From Thinopyrum elongatum (lineage: Eukaryota > Streptophyta > Magnoliopsida > Poales > Poaceae), in the NCBI GenBank assembly GCA_011799875.1, contig CM022303.1:191071700-191135699 (forward strand): a stretch of 64,000 bases of DNA, written 5' to 3'. Positions 22,851 to 34,148 of the stretch are shown piece by piece (within the stretch, counting starts at the first letter, position 1; the number at the start of each line of letters is the position of its first letter). The notes beneath the pieces were generated by a model. It was given only the letters and a program-made list of their open reading frames with translations. It was not told where the DNA came from and did no database searches. The position numbers and the translations under genes are program-made.

Positions 22851-24625
22851 GGGTCAGACTTGCCGAATGGAGTAGAAAGTTGTTTCCGAGGGCTAAGCTT
22901 CACTTGCACGCTGCCTTGCTTGTGATTCTTCACCTTGATATTGCACAAGAAGGCCGGGCTTTGTCCCCTGCCGAACATGATCTTCAGTCTAAACTTAAGA
23001 GAAGGGTTGTCAGCTTGTCGGTCCTTGAGAGAGAAAGGAAAAAGCAATGTGCCAGAGTCTCAAACCTGAAGGAGGGTGATGCAAACACCAAGTTTTATCA
23101 TAGGAAGATCAACACGCGTCGACGAAAGAATCATATCTATAGGATTAAGCATAGCAATGGGTGGGTCACCGAGCATGAGCAGAAGGAAACATTGTTGCTT
23201 GAGCACTTCTCCGGTGTGATGGGAAAGGAGAGCTCTCACCCCGTGGACTTCAATTGGGATGAGCTCAATTTGGGCGACCACGACCTATCCGCACTTGACG
23301 ATCCTATCTCTGAGGAGGAAGTGAGAGAGGCCATCAACCAGTTGCCAGGCGACAAAGCTCCCAGGCCGGATGGGTTCACCGGTGCCTTCTTCAAGAAGTG
23401 TTGGCCCATCATTAAGCATGATATCATGCAGGCCATCCTCTGCTTCAACAACTTGCATTCGGCGAATTTGCAATGGCTCAATTCCGCGAACATTGTGCTA
23501 CTTCCCAAAAAGGAAGGGGCGGAGGAGATCTCCGAGTATAGACCAATAAGCCTCATCCATGCCATTGCAAAAATTATTGCGAAGGTTCTCGCTCTAAGAC
23601 TAGGCCCTCACATGCACGCTCTCATCTCCAATGCGCAAAGTGCCTTTATCAAAAAGAGATGCATTCACGACAACTTTATGTATGTGAGGGGCCTTGCTCG
23701 CCGACTCCACAAGAGCAGAACACCCGCGCTCCTCTTCAAGCTAGACATCCGCAAGGCTTTCGACTCGGTTAGATGGGAGTACATTATTGACCTTCTTCAG
23801 CAGCTGGGGTTCCCGCCGCGGTTCCGGGAATGGATCACCGCCTTGCTTCGCTCGTCTTCTTCGAGGATCCTCCTCAACGGGGTGCCTGGACCTCTCATTA
23901 AGCATGGCCGTGGTTTCTGGCAAGGAGACCCAATCTCTCCGTTGATTTTCGTCATCGCCATTGACCCTTTGCAACAACTTCTAGATATTGCTACCCGTCG
24001 TGGGCTGTTGCACAAGTTCAGGGGGCGAAGGGCCATCTACCGCACGTCTCTGTTTGCCGACAATGCGGCTGTTTTCATGGCTCCCATTAAGCAAGATATT
24101 GACAACTTCGCTCAGATCCTGGATTACTTTGGCAAGGTGACTGGGCTTTGTACGAATTTTCAAAATAGCTCGGTCGTCCCAATTAGATGCGAGAATATCA
24201 ACTTGGACGCAACCCTTACTGTGATGCCCGCGGCCCGTGCCTCCTTTCCCATCAAGTATTTGGGTCTTCCGCTATCAGTCCGGCGCCTGAGGGTGGTGGA
24301 TCTCCAATTTCTCGTGGATAAGGTGGCGGCTAGGCTTGTTCCGTGGGATGGCCAGAACATCACCGCCATCGGGCGAGGGGCGCTCGTCAAGTCTGTGCTC
24401 ACCTCTCAGGTGCTCTACCACATCATTGCCCTCAACCCTCCCGCAAGCACACTCCTTAGTATTAACAAGATTGAGAGAGCTTTTCTGTGGGCGGGCATGG
24501 ACAAGACTACTGGGGAAAAATGCAAGGTCAACTGGAATTCTGTTTGCCGCCCCACTGATCTTGGTGGACTGGGAATACTTGATCTCGCTAAATTCGCAAG
24601 GGCGTTGAGGCTTAGATGGCTATGA
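22787..24625 (+). pseudogene. LINE reverse transcriptase
   Basis: About 600 residues with non-LTR RT blocks in order: the connection segment ([12 protein letters not shown]), the [11 protein letters not shown] block, [14 protein letters not shown], the [15 protein letters not shown] block with the first catalytic Asp, [13 protein letters not shown], and FADN where FADD or YADD is expected. The Asp to Asn change removes one of the two catalytic metal ligands, so the enzyme is predicted dead. A TGA at 24623-24625 interrupts the frame, which continues afterwards with FEWMEPSK. Confidence 0.93.
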
Positions 24626-25545
24626 TTTGAATGGATGGAACCGTCCAAGATGTGGGTGGGTATGGCAAACCCTTGTGATGAGCTAGATCGTGACCTCTTC
24701 TATGCATCCTCACGCATCACCATCGGCAACGGTGCACGGGCGCCATTTTGGGGCTCCCCTTGGGTAAATGGAGAAAAGCCGTCCGACATCGCCCCTCGCA
24801 TCTTCGAGGCTTCCAAGCAGAAGAAGTGGAAAGTCATGGATGCCATACACGAAGGAAATTGGCTAACAAAAATCAAGCTCCCCGACAACTGGATGATGGA
24901 GCACATTCGTCAAATTGTTGGGCTCGCGCTAGGGCCATACCGATGGTGGCGGACATCGAGGACACCATTATTTGGAAGCACACGACCGATGGGTCATACT
25001 CCGCCACCTCTGCGTACCACGCCCAACTTCTTGGGTCGGTGTGCTCACCCATGGGCGCCGCGGTCTGGAAGGCTTGGGCCCCCCCTAAGATGAAATTTTT
25101 TGCCTGGTTGGCGATACAAAACCGTGTCTGGACGGCGGATCGGTTGGAAAAAAGGGGGTGGCCTAACTGCAAGCTCTGTCCGCTTTGCAAGCAGACAGCG
25201 GAGACGGTCAGGCACATCTTCTACAAGTGTCGTTTCTCCATCAGGCTGTGGGGAATGATCAAGGGCTGGCTCAATCTCAACTTCATCGACTTCTCAACTT
25301 GGGGGACTCACCGCTCTATCAAGGACTGGTGGATCAACATGTCGGGCGACAGCATGCCGAATCGAAAGGCGATAGCCTCCCTCACCATGCTAACATGCTG
25401 GACCATTTGGTGCGAAAGGAATGCTAGGGTGTTCCGGCACAAGTCTACTCTTCCGTCCATCCTGTTGTCAAACATCCAAGCTGAGGCAAGGCTTTGGGTC
25501 ACCGCGGGTGCAAAACATTTGGGACACGTCATGTCGGGAGAGTAG
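24626..25545 (+). pseudogene. LINE C-terminal region with zf-RVT domain
   Basis: After the stop the frame continues to about 24,930 and then shifts; the new frame carries SYSATSAYHAQLLG, WAPPKMKFFAWLA, and the CPLCKQTAETVRHIFYKC zinc-binding motif typical of the region after RT in plant LINEs, ending at a TAG at 25545. Together with the earlier stop there are at least two lesions here. Confidence 0.88.
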
Positions 25546-25881
25546 TGGCCTTGTAATTCTTGTTTAGCTTTTCCTTGTAAAAGCAACTATAAACTTCTTC
25601 TTAATTAATGGATGAGACAAATCTTTTGCCTCCGTTTCGAAAAAAAAAACATGTTCTACAAGTAACACTAGGTCTAAACAGATTACAAGAATGAAACTTG
25701 CAGGAGCAACTTTTGCAGGATTGCTGCTATTTTTGCAAAGTATTGATGAGATAAGAGATTTAAGAATCTAATTCACCAATCTGCATGTTTTAGACTAATT
25801 TATTGTGCTGAGCTACAGGATATCATATGACATAGAAAGTAACGTCCCAGGACCGCTGTCCAGCCATACATATCTCAGTCA

Positions 25882-26021
25882 GGCTTTGTTCGGTTAATCC
25901 TCTCCCCAAGAGGATTGGAGGGGATTGGCAAGGATTGGTTTGTATTTTGACTTAGAAGAGGTTTAAATCCCCCTCAAAACCCCTTCAATCCACTCGGATT
26001 CACACGCAACCGAACAAGGCC
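25882..26021. mobile_element. small MITE (140 bp), Harbinger-like
   Basis: Inverted ends ggctttgttcggtt / aaccgaacaaggcc, flanked by the 3-bp repeat TCA (25879-25881, 26022-26024), which is single in copy 1. A 3-bp duplication suits PIF/Harbinger elements, though these usually prefer TTA/TAA, so the superfamily is less certain than the insertion itself. Confidence 0.8.
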
Positions 26022-26748
26022 TCACACGACAAAATATGCGAGTATGGACGACAGGCCCAAGGTGCCAATTTTACAGCTCAGTTCAATAATTTGGGCTAAA
26101 TCTATGGCTTCACGAAATTAATTTTTAAAGCTATAGTCCTCGGAAGTTTTTCTACCAGAATATATACAGTTTTCTGAACAAATACAGTCTCACCATGTAG
26201 GGTCTGAAATAAGAGAGACGTGGCGTAGACATCCAAGCTGTAGCTTGCAGTGTGCAAGGCTAAAACATCCAGCATTTTATTTCTTCGTGCCCCAACCACT
26301 GAACCCATGGCAGTTCTAACCCTCTTAGATTAAAGTAAAAAGTGAAGAAATCATAGCGAATTGATAGTTTCGTCTTATAAAGCTTTATGTTTAGGTTATC
26401 CTACAGCAACAGTCTGTCTAACTATATATGAGATGTCTGATTTTCAGAACTGTTATTTATAATGGAGGCTCACACATATTTTTGGCTTTGTTTGTCCACA
26501 GCCAAGGAAAACATATTTACAAATAAATTTAGCCCGAGAAGAGAGCAGCAAACGAATGCAGATATAGTATTTATGCAAAAACTTGCTAGTTTCAAACAAT
26601 TAACTTTCTGAACAACAGAAATGAACATTGTACTGGAACTAAGTCAGAAACGACACAGAAACAAGACTTGCCAACTTGCTTTGCAGACTCCAGAGTGAAA
26701 ACTTCATTGTGCAAAAAGCGGTTAAATACTATTTAAGCCTGTTCTTGG

Positions 26749-27921
26749 TTATTGCAATCTGAATCTAGTGGGCACTTCCCCTTTGAGAGTGGCAGCATAG
26801 TCTTCAGCGAGGCGAGGCGCAGCTTCCTTGTGAGGACGTATGAACTTCTCCACGAATACCTTCTCGCTCACCTGGGCTGCGGTGTAGAAGCTTCGGTTAG
26901 GCTTTAGCAATCCATTTTCTTTAAGGAACTTCACAACATAGTACCGAGGTTTGAGCCGGGCCTCTAGGCTATAAGTGAGCATTGCCGGCCTGTGAGCAAT
27001 GTACTCCGGCTCTAACCCAACCTCGGACATCAAGAATTCCGACATGCGCAGCAGCCTCTCCTGGGAGTTCCTCAGCACCACAGGAAGCTTGGCAACAGCA
27101 ATGGCCACCTCAGCTTCCGACCACCTGAAAGTCTTCTTGAGGAACTCCACCTTAGCAGCAATCTTCTCCTCGCTGAGGAATGCGACGGCAAGCAGCGCGT
27201 GCCTGAACATCGCAGAGCCACGGGGCACACCGACATCTTCGGCACGCGCCACCATCGCCTGGATGCGCTCTGGCTTGCTGGTGAGCAGCCTCGGCACGGG
27301 GATGCATAGCTTGGCAATATCGCAATCACCTAGCCCGCACTCCCGGAGGAGCGCGACGTTGGGCTTGACAACGTTCTCCAGGTCGGAGCTGAGGAGGTAG
27401 GAGTTGTACTTGAGCGCCTGGAGGAGGTTCTCGAAAGAGCCGAAGAGGGGGACGTAGTACTGCAGCTTGGAGATGATGGTGGGGCGGCGGAAGCGGGCGG
27501 GGTCGACCAGGACGAGGCGGGCGATCTGGGACGGGGAGAGCCCCAGGTCCCGGAGCTCGGTGAGGCGCGGGACGAGGGTCTTGTCGACCTCGGAGCAGAG
27601 GAGGAGAGGGTCGTACACAACGACGGCGGCGACGTCGGCGTCGGAGAGGCCGAGGTCGGAGAGGAAGGCGAGGACGGCCTCGGGCTTGGAGGGGGACTTG
27701 AGGCGGGAGAGGACCTTGGAGGCCTTGACGGCCTGCGCCGGGGTGAGGTGGCAAGAAGCGACGAGGTAGTCCTCCACGGCGAACGGGGCAGGGCTAGCCG
27801 ACGCTGCCACGGCGGCGAATCGGGTGTTGGAGAAGAGGCATCGGTGCCGGAAGGAGAGTAGGGCACTCGTGGCGCGGGGACGGAGAGAGAGGAGGAGGAC
27901 GTGTTTCTGGAGGAGAAGCAT
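26749..27921 (-). CDS. mTERF-family organellar transcription/RNA regulator
   Basis: Single-exon frame of 390 residues. The first 45 or so residues are Leu/Arg/Ser-rich with few acidic residues, like a mitochondrial or plastid transit peptide. The rest is a chain of mTERF helical repeats: about residues 50-125 (CHLTPAQAVKASKVLSRL, then LGLSDADVAAVVVYDPLLL), the LGLSPSQIARLVLVDPARF repeat, the CGLGDCDIAKL repeat, the FRWSEAEVAIAVAKLPVVL repeat and the YYVVKFLKENGLL end. This matches intronless mTERF genes that form clusters in grasses. Such proteins bind organellar nucleic acids and affect transcription termination, splicing or ribosomes; the exact target cannot be told. It is convergent with defensin gene 2. 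GC-rich 5' half and the intact frame suggest a live gene. Confidence 0.93.
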   Translation of the reverse strand: MLLLQKHVLLLSLRPRATSALLSFRHRCLFSNTRFAAVAASASPAPFAVEDYLVASCHLTPAQAVKASKVLSRLKSPSKPEAVLAFLSDLGLSDADVAAVVVYDPLLLCSEVDKTLVPRLTELRDLGLSPSQIARLVLVDPARFRRPTIISKLQYYVPLFGSFENLLQALKYNSYLLSSDLENVVKPNVALLRECGLGDCDIAKLCIPVPRLLTSKPERIQAMVARAEDVGVPRGSAMFRHALLAVAFLSEEKIAAKVEFLKKTFRWSEAEVAIAVAKLPVVLRNSQERLLRMSEFLMSEVGLEPEYIAHRPAMLTYSLEARLKPRYYVVKFLKENGLLKPNRSFYTAAQVSEKVFVEKFIRPHKEAAPRLAEDYAATLKGEVPTRFRLQ

Positions 27922-29119
27922 GGCTGGCAGCGGCGGGGGAGGGCGCGGTGGAGAGCGCTGCGCCGGCGAGAGTCAAGATATCTGACAGGGAGAGCGAAGA
28001 GACAGCGGCATATCGTCGCGCAAAATGTTATCTTTACAAATTTTGTATTAAACGGAACGGTGGTAATTCCAAATATTGTTCTCAGGCCTGGTCAGTTCGG
28101 GAGCCTCGAGCTCGGAAATCCACCAGTGGCCTGTTCCAGGCCCGCAAGATGCAACTCTGGGCCGTGTGGTAGACTTTGATAGGTTGTGTTTACGTTTGGC
28201 TCGTGTAGCACGAACTTTAAATCACCTCTTAACCATGCTCATTGGAAACTGTGGTCGTTTTCTCCCAGCCAGACTCGCGGCGTGCAGAGGAGAGGAATGC
28301 GGCTCCGAGCTCATGCGAGGAGCGGATGGCACGGGCTCACGCACGTTCTCTTAAAATTGACAGGAGGAATTTGGTCACCTCCTGTCGAATCAGATGCCCC
28401 TATTTAACCCTCTTCGGCTCATTGCCGACCCCCCCCCCCCCCCCCTTTCCTCGCGCTCTTCGTCCCGAAATAATTTGTACCGACCATTAGATAAGCGGCG
28501 CAACTTCTCCAGTCAGCGGTAGACGATGTCGAGGATTCGTCTTCCTCCTCTTCTCTGGCGTGTTCCGCGTCACCTCCCTACTCCCTAATGGCTTTAAGTT
28601 CTATCACTCCCCTCCCTACTCGTTGTGCTTAGATCTGTGAGCATGTGCTAAGGGTAGATATGCGAGTAGGTGGTACAATTGCAAACTATCGATTTGTGAG
28701 CATGTGATGTTGTGGTAGATAGTGGTGATGGATTGGTAGGTTTTGCTTGTAGGATTTCATGTTTTTCATTTCAGCTTCGATGATACTATGGTAGATGTGG
28801 TGCTGCTTGTGAATCAAAGCATGCATAATACAGTAGTATGCAGATGCAGGTATGGTCGATATGTAGTTGTGGTGGTGGATTTTCAAACTTGTAACTCAAT
28901 GGTAGCACTCTTCGGAGGTTGTGGTATGGTCATTGTGTAGTGTTGTCCCGTAATAGTCCTGCTCCTAACCATTGTAGGAGATGAGCACCCAAGACTTTAG
29001 TCAGGTCATTGTTTTGTCCAACCAGTACATGTTGTCCTATGTCAAGGACTCCCAGCAAAGGAGATGGCTCGGGATTTAGAAGTGTTTGAGGGGCCTGTTC
29101 AGCCGCTGGCATTTGCGAT
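27922..29119. other. low-copy sequence upstream of the mTERF gene
   Basis: The first few hundred bases should hold the mTERF promoter and 5' UTR, but no clear TATA box stands out. A run of 17 C lies at 28429-28445. At 28,980-29,110 a short phrase (MSTQDFSQVIVLSNQYMLSY in one frame) could be a gene fragment, but I do not recognise it. Confidence 0.4.
28429..28445. repeat. C17 homopolymer
   Basis: Seventeen consecutive C bases between ttgccga and tttcctcgc. Confidence 0.95.
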
Positions 29120-31461
29120 TGATACGTCCATTTTGCATCACGTTTATCTACTGATATTTATAATGTTTTTTTTCATTATTACACTTTATGATGCAATCAT
29201 AATGCCTTTTCTCTCTTAATATGCAAGATTTACATGGATAGGGAGATTGCCGGCAGCTGGAATTCCAGACCTAAAAAGCTACAACAGAGATACCTATTCT
29301 ACGGAGCTCCAAATGACCTGAAACTTCACGAGGATTTTTTATTGAATATATTAAAAATACTAGAGCAAAGAAATACCAAAGGGGATCCACCAGTTGCCCA
29401 CAAGGCAATGCTACTTCTTGAGCTTGCGTTGGTTTTTCCCTTGAAGAGAAAAGGGTGATGCAGCAAAGTAGAGATAAGTATTTCCCTCAGTTTGAGAACC
29501 AAGGTATCAATCCAGTAGGAGGTACAAGCAAGTCTCCAATCTATGCACCTGCACAAACAATCAAACACTTGCACCCAACGTGATAAAGGGGTTGTCAATC
29601 CCTTCACGGTCAATTGCAAGGGTGAGATCTGAAGATCAAAGAGAGAGAAGAAGCCATCTAGCTACTAGCTATGGACCCGCAGGTCTGAGGTAAACTACTC
29701 ACGCTTCATCGGAAGGGCAATAGAGTTGATGTAGATGCCCTCCGTGATCGAATCCCCCTCCGGCAGGATGCCGAAAAAGGCCCCAAGATGGGATCTCACG
29801 GGTACAAAAGGTTACGGCGGCGGAAAAGTATTTTGGGGGACGCTTCTGGTCGTTTGGGAATATTTCTGAATTTATAGGCCAAGAATTAGGGTTAGAGGAC
29901 TCCCGGGGGGCCCACAAGCCAGGGGCGCCCCCCCTAGGGCGCGCCCTGAGGGCTTGTGGAGCCCTCGGAACTCTTCTGCCTTCCTCTCCAAGTCCTACAT
30001 GTGTCTTCTGGTCCAAGAAAAATCATCGCGAAAGTTTTATTCCGTTTGGACTCCGTTTGATATTCCTTTTCTGTAAAACTCAAAAACAAGGAAAAAACAG
30101 AAACTAGAACTGGGCTCTAGGTTAATAGGTTAGTCCAAAAAATAATATAAAATAGCATATTAATGCATATAAAACATCCAAAACAGATAATATAATAGCA
30201 TGGAACAATAAAAAATTATAGATACGTTGGAGACGTATCAGGCAACAGGGCGCGGCCACCCCCTGGGTGCGCCCTGATGCCTTGTGGGGCCCACAGCTGG
30301 CCTCTGGCCCCCTCCTTCTTCTATATGAAGTCATTTGGCCTAAAAATTAAGAGGAGGACTTTCGGGACGAAGCGCCGGCGTCTCGAGGCAGAACTTGGGC
30401 AGGGGCACTTTTGCCCTCCGGCAAAGCGATTCTACCAGGGAAACTTCCCCCCGGGAGGGGGAAACCGAAGCCATCAACATCACCAATGATCCTCTCATCG
30501 TGGGAGGACCAATCTTCATCAACATCTTCACCAGCACCATCTCATCTCAAACCCTAGTTCATTTCTTGTATTCAATCTTTGTATCAAGACCTCAGATTGG
30601 TATCTGTGGGTTGCTAGTAGTGTTGATTACATCTTGTAGTTGATGCTAGTTGGTTTATTTGGTGGAAAGTTATATGTTCAGATTCTTAATGATATTCAAT
30701 ATCCCTCTGATCTTGAACATGAATATTATTTGTGAGTAGTTACTTTTGTTCTTGAGGACATGGGAGAAGTCTTATTATAAGTAGTCATGTGAATTTGGTA
30801 TTCGTTAGATATTTTGATGATATGTATGTTGTTGCTTTAGTTGTGTCATGTGAACGTCGACTACATGACACTTCACCAAACTTGGGCCTAAGGGAAGGAA
30901 ATGTGGATTAATAAGTAGATAATGGGTTGCTAGAGTGACAGAAACTTAAACTCTAGTTCATGCGTTATTCCGTAAGTGGCTGATTTGGATCCATATGTTT
31001 CATGCTATGGTTAGATTTATCTTAATTCTTCTTTCGTAGTTGCGGATGCTTGCGAAAGAGGGTAATCATAAGTGGGATGCTTGTTCAAGTAAGAACAGCA
31101 CCCAAGCACCGGTCCACCCACGTATCAAATTATCAAAGTAGCGAACGTGAATCAAATAAACATGATGAACGTGACTAGATGATAATTCCCATGTGTCCTC
31201 GAGAACGCTTTGCTTTATATAAGAGAACATTCTGGCTTGTCCTTTGCTATAAAATGGATTGGGCCACCTTGCTGCACCTTTGTTAGTATTGCTACTAGTT
31301 ACGAATTACCTTGCTATCAAACTATCTGTCACCGCTATTTTCAGTACTCGCAGAGAATACCTTGCTGAAAACTGTTATCATTTCCTTCTGCTCCTCGTTG
31401 GGTTCGACACTCTTACTTATCGAAAGGACTACGATTGAACCCCTATACTTGTGGGTCATCA
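29120..31461 (+). repeat. 5' LTR of element A (with LTR E inside)
   Basis: Begins TGATACGTCC and ends at gtgggtCA (31458) or gtcatCA (31461) before the primer site. Without insertion E and its duplication it is about 1.5 kb, the same length as the 3' LTR. The frame at 29234-29458 is only LTR sequence. Confidence 0.88.
29409..30240 (-). mobile_element. solo LTR E (832 bp, minus)
   Basis: TG...CA ended (minus strand starts TGATACGTCTCCAACGTATC and ends agtagca), flanked by GGCAA at 29404-29408 and 30241-30245. The 3' LTR of A has the empty site (aaggcaacagg). There is no internal retrotransposon sequence, so it is a solo LTR from intra-element recombination. Compared with the related LTR F it lacks an inner block of roughly 700 bases. 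Confidence 0.92.
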
Positions 31462-31472
31462 AGACTCTTTTC

Positions 31473-31490
31473 TGGCGCTGTTGCCAGGGA
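31473..31490 (+). promoter_or_regulatory. primer-binding site of element A (tRNA-Asp type)
   Basis: TGGCGCTGTTGCCAGGGA differs from the Athila/tRNA-Asp site at two places, C to T and G to A, both at CG dinucleotides, as expected from decay of methylated cytosines. Confidence 0.8.
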
Positions 31491-31552
31491 GTGAAGCGCT
31501 TTTGGTAAGTGGAATTTGGTAAGGAAACATTTATATTACATGCTGAAATTTA

Positions 31553-32298
31553 TTGTCACTTGTCACTATGGAAAGTAATCCTCTGAGGGGCTTGTTCGGG
31601 GTATATTTACCTCGACCGGAAGCAATAAGAGTTGCTCCCCAACCTACTGAACCTACTGAAAATATTTATTATGAATTTCCTTCGAGTATGTTAGAGAAAC
31701 TGCTAGCTAATCCTTATGCAGGAGATGGAACAGTACATCCTGATATGCACTTGATATATATAGATGAAAATTTTGGATTGTTTAAGCCTGCAGGTTTATC
31801 CGAGGATGGAGTTAATAATAAGGTATTCCCTTATCTTTGGAGGGAAATGCATTGACATGGTATAGGCTATTGGATGACAATGGGACATGGGATTGGAACC
31901 GGTTAAAGCTGGAATTTCACCAGAAGTTTTATCCTATGCATTTGGTTCATTGTGATCGGAATTATATATATAATTTTTGGACTCGTGAAGGAGAAAGTAT
32001 CGCTCAAGCTTGGGGGAGGCTTAAGTACATATGCACACATGCCCCAATCATGAGCTCTCAAGAGAAATAATTATACAGAATTTTTATGCTCGGCTTTCTC
32101 ATAATGATCAATCCATGCTCGATACTTCTTCTACTGGTTCCTTCATTAAGAAGACTATTGAATTCAAAATGGGATCTTCTAGAAAGAATTAAACGCAACT
32201 CCGAAGATTGGGAAATCGACAAAGGTAATGAGTCAGGTATAAATCTTAAGTTTGACTGTGTTAAATCTTTTATGGAAACTGATGCTTTTCATAAGTTT
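31553..32298 (+). pseudogene. gag of element A, first part
   Basis: The start MSLVTMESNPLRGLFGVY leads into a gag frame; a frameshift near 31,835 moves it to a second frame with the retrotransposon gag core (GNALTWYRLLDDNGTWDWNR, then FHQKFYP, WTREGESIAQAWGRL). A third frame shift follows near 32,065. The Stowaway MITE ends this part. Gag forms the particle that packages the RNA. Confidence 0.85.
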
Positions 32299-32302
32299 AG
32301 TA

Positions 32303-32558
32303 CTCCCTCCATTTCTTTTTAGTCTACATATAAAATTTGGTCAAATTCAAACTTTGTCAAGTTTGACTAACTTCATAGAAAGAATATTAACATTCACAAT
32401 ATGAAATCAATATTATTAGATGCATCATGAAATTAATTTTCATACCATATAGTTTTAGTATTGTAGATGTTGATATTTTTTCCTGCAAAGTTCGTCAAAC
32501 TTTACAAAGTTTGACTTTGACCAAATTTTATATGCAGACTAAAAAGAAATGTAGGGAG
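32303..32558. mobile_element. Stowaway-type MITE (256 bp)
   Basis: Ends are CTCCCTCC...GGAG-type inverted repeats that extend inward about 40 bases (both sides contain tttctttttAGTCT and aaaatttggtcaaa). Flanked by TA on both sides, as for Tc1/mariner elements. It lies inside gag of element A. Confidence 0.95.
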
Positions 32559-33336
32559 TACTAAATATGGACTTGACTCTGAGATAGTAGCTACTTTTTT
32601 TGAATCTTTTGCTGCTCATGTTGATCTCCCTAAGGAGAAGTGGTTTAAGTTTCATCCACTTATTGAACAAAATTGTGAGGAACATGCTATAATTAAAGAT
32701 GAAACAATCATTTACAATGTTGATCCAGTTGTGCCTACTTCTTATATTGAGCAAGCTCCCATTCCTATTAGAATTAAGGAGCATGCTAAAGCTACAACTC
32801 TGATTAATAAATGTAATATTAGAACACCTAGACCCTCTGAACAAATTAGAGTGGAACCTAATATTGCAATGGTTAAGGATCTTTTGGTTGATAATATTGA
32901 TGGGCACGTTATTTACTTTTGTGATGAGGCTGCTAAAATGGCTAAACCCACTAGAAATGAACAAGATATGTTAGATAAGAATAAGCTTGTTGTTGGCATG
33001 CCTGTTGTTTCTGTTAAAATTGGAGATCATTGCTATCATGGTTTATGTGATATGGGTGATAGTGTGAGTGTTATTCCTTTTTCTTTATATCAAGAAGTTA
33101 TGAATGACATTGCACCTGCTGAGATTGAAGATATTGATGTTACTATTAAGATTGCGAATAGAGATACTATTTCACCACTTGGGATTGTTTGAGATGTTGA
33201 AGTCTTGTGTGGTAAGATTAAATACCCTACTGGTTTCTTAGTACTTGGACTACAACAAGATAATTTTTGTCCCATTATATTTGGTAGGCCTTTCTTGAAT
33301 ACTGTTAATGCTGAAATTGATTGTGTTAAATAAAAG
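32559..33336 (+). pseudogene. gag end and protease of element A
   Basis: After the MITE the frame continues (32731-33192) with the aspartic protease region: VGMPVVSVKIGDHCYHGLCD then DMGDSVSVIPFSLY, where the catalytic D-x-G is kept but the following Ala/Ser is Asp. A TGA at 33190-33192 interrupts, followed by VEVLCGKIKYPTGFLVLG and FCPIIFGRPFLNTV. Solo LTR B then splits the gene after the bases AAAAG. Confidence 0.88.
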
Positions 33337-33877
33337 TGTAAGTGCATCTAGTGCCACTCCTTGTTGGTTTTGGAGTATTGAAGACAAACTTGGTTGTGGG
33401 ACTAATGTGTTTGTGAGATTCACACGAGAACACAGGTATAAGTCCCTATGCATTCGGTTTACCCATCAAAGATGACCCCTAAAAATGTATGAAGACATTG
33501 AAAATAATAGTGGTTCGCGAAGACATTCGTGTTGAAGATAATGGTACGCGAAGACTTTCGCTTGAAGATAATGGAGCGCGAAGACGTAGTCTTTTGGTTG
33601 TTTCATTTTCTTATTTCTTGAGTCATAGGAACCACCAAACTGTTAAGTGGGGTCGAGGTAAACAAAGTCAGAAAAACTAACGCAATGCTCAACCTAAAAT
33701 CCTATGTCTTTGAGCGAATACAAATGAGAGAAAATCTCTTCCAGAGTTGGTTGAGTCAACTTTACTTGTAGCCCAAGTCAAGCGAATGTGTGGGTTCAAA
33801 TTCCGACCGTTGGACACGTGTCAGTTCCCCAATGACCCAGGGTCATTTCAGACAAATCATGACGGGTTGCCCCTAGC

Positions 33878-33886
33878 TATAAATAG
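33878..33886 (+). promoter_or_regulatory. TATA box in LTR B
   Basis: TATAAATAG in the middle of the LTR, followed by a C-rich leader; the expected place of the LTR promoter. Confidence 0.65.
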
Positions 33887-34148
33887 TCACCCCCTTCCAC
33901 CATAAGTTGGTGGCTGCTCCGAGTTAAGTGCACTACTTTTGTCGTTTGAGAGCAACCCACCTCCGAAGCCTTTGAGAGAGAATCCTTGCGAGGACAAACC
34001 AAAAACGCCCAGAGCCCAAAGTGATTGAGCATCACTGAAGACATTCTGTTCTGAGTGAACTGAAGACTTATTACACTTGAAGATTGTGATCTTCCAATCG
34101 GTTAGGCGTCGCGTTCTGAGCATCTAAGAGCCATTGTGGATTGCCAGT

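Larger units (their letters stand above)
22349..25645 (+). mobile_element. 5'-truncated L1-type LINE (3.3 kb)
   Basis: Bounded by a 14-bp target duplication aaaacatgttctac (22335-22348 and 25646-25659), with a short A tail at the 3' end after gcctccgtttcg. It has remnants of the endonuclease, an RT domain and a C-terminal zinc-binding RVT domain on the plus strand. The 5' half (ORF1 and the endonuclease start) is missing, as is usual for LINE copies. Confidence 0.93.
20470..26570 (+). repeat. Tandem duplication, copy 2 (defensin unit)
   Basis: Collinear with copy 1 once three insertions are removed: a MITE at 21351-21761, a LINE at 22349-25645 and a MITE at 25882-26021. It retains the uninterrupted target sites for both Helitrons of copy 1. 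Its right end runs into the 3' flank of the mTERF gene. Confidence 0.85.

Noticed and set aside
23060..24402. Minus-strand open frames within the LINE
   Set aside because: Antisense shadows of the RT frame with no signatures of their own.
27326..27866. Long open frames of 142 and 178 codons on the minus strand and 100-133 codons on the plus strand over the mTERF gene
   Set aside because: They are Pro/Arg/Ser-rich shadows caused by high GC at third positions of the mTERF reading frame.
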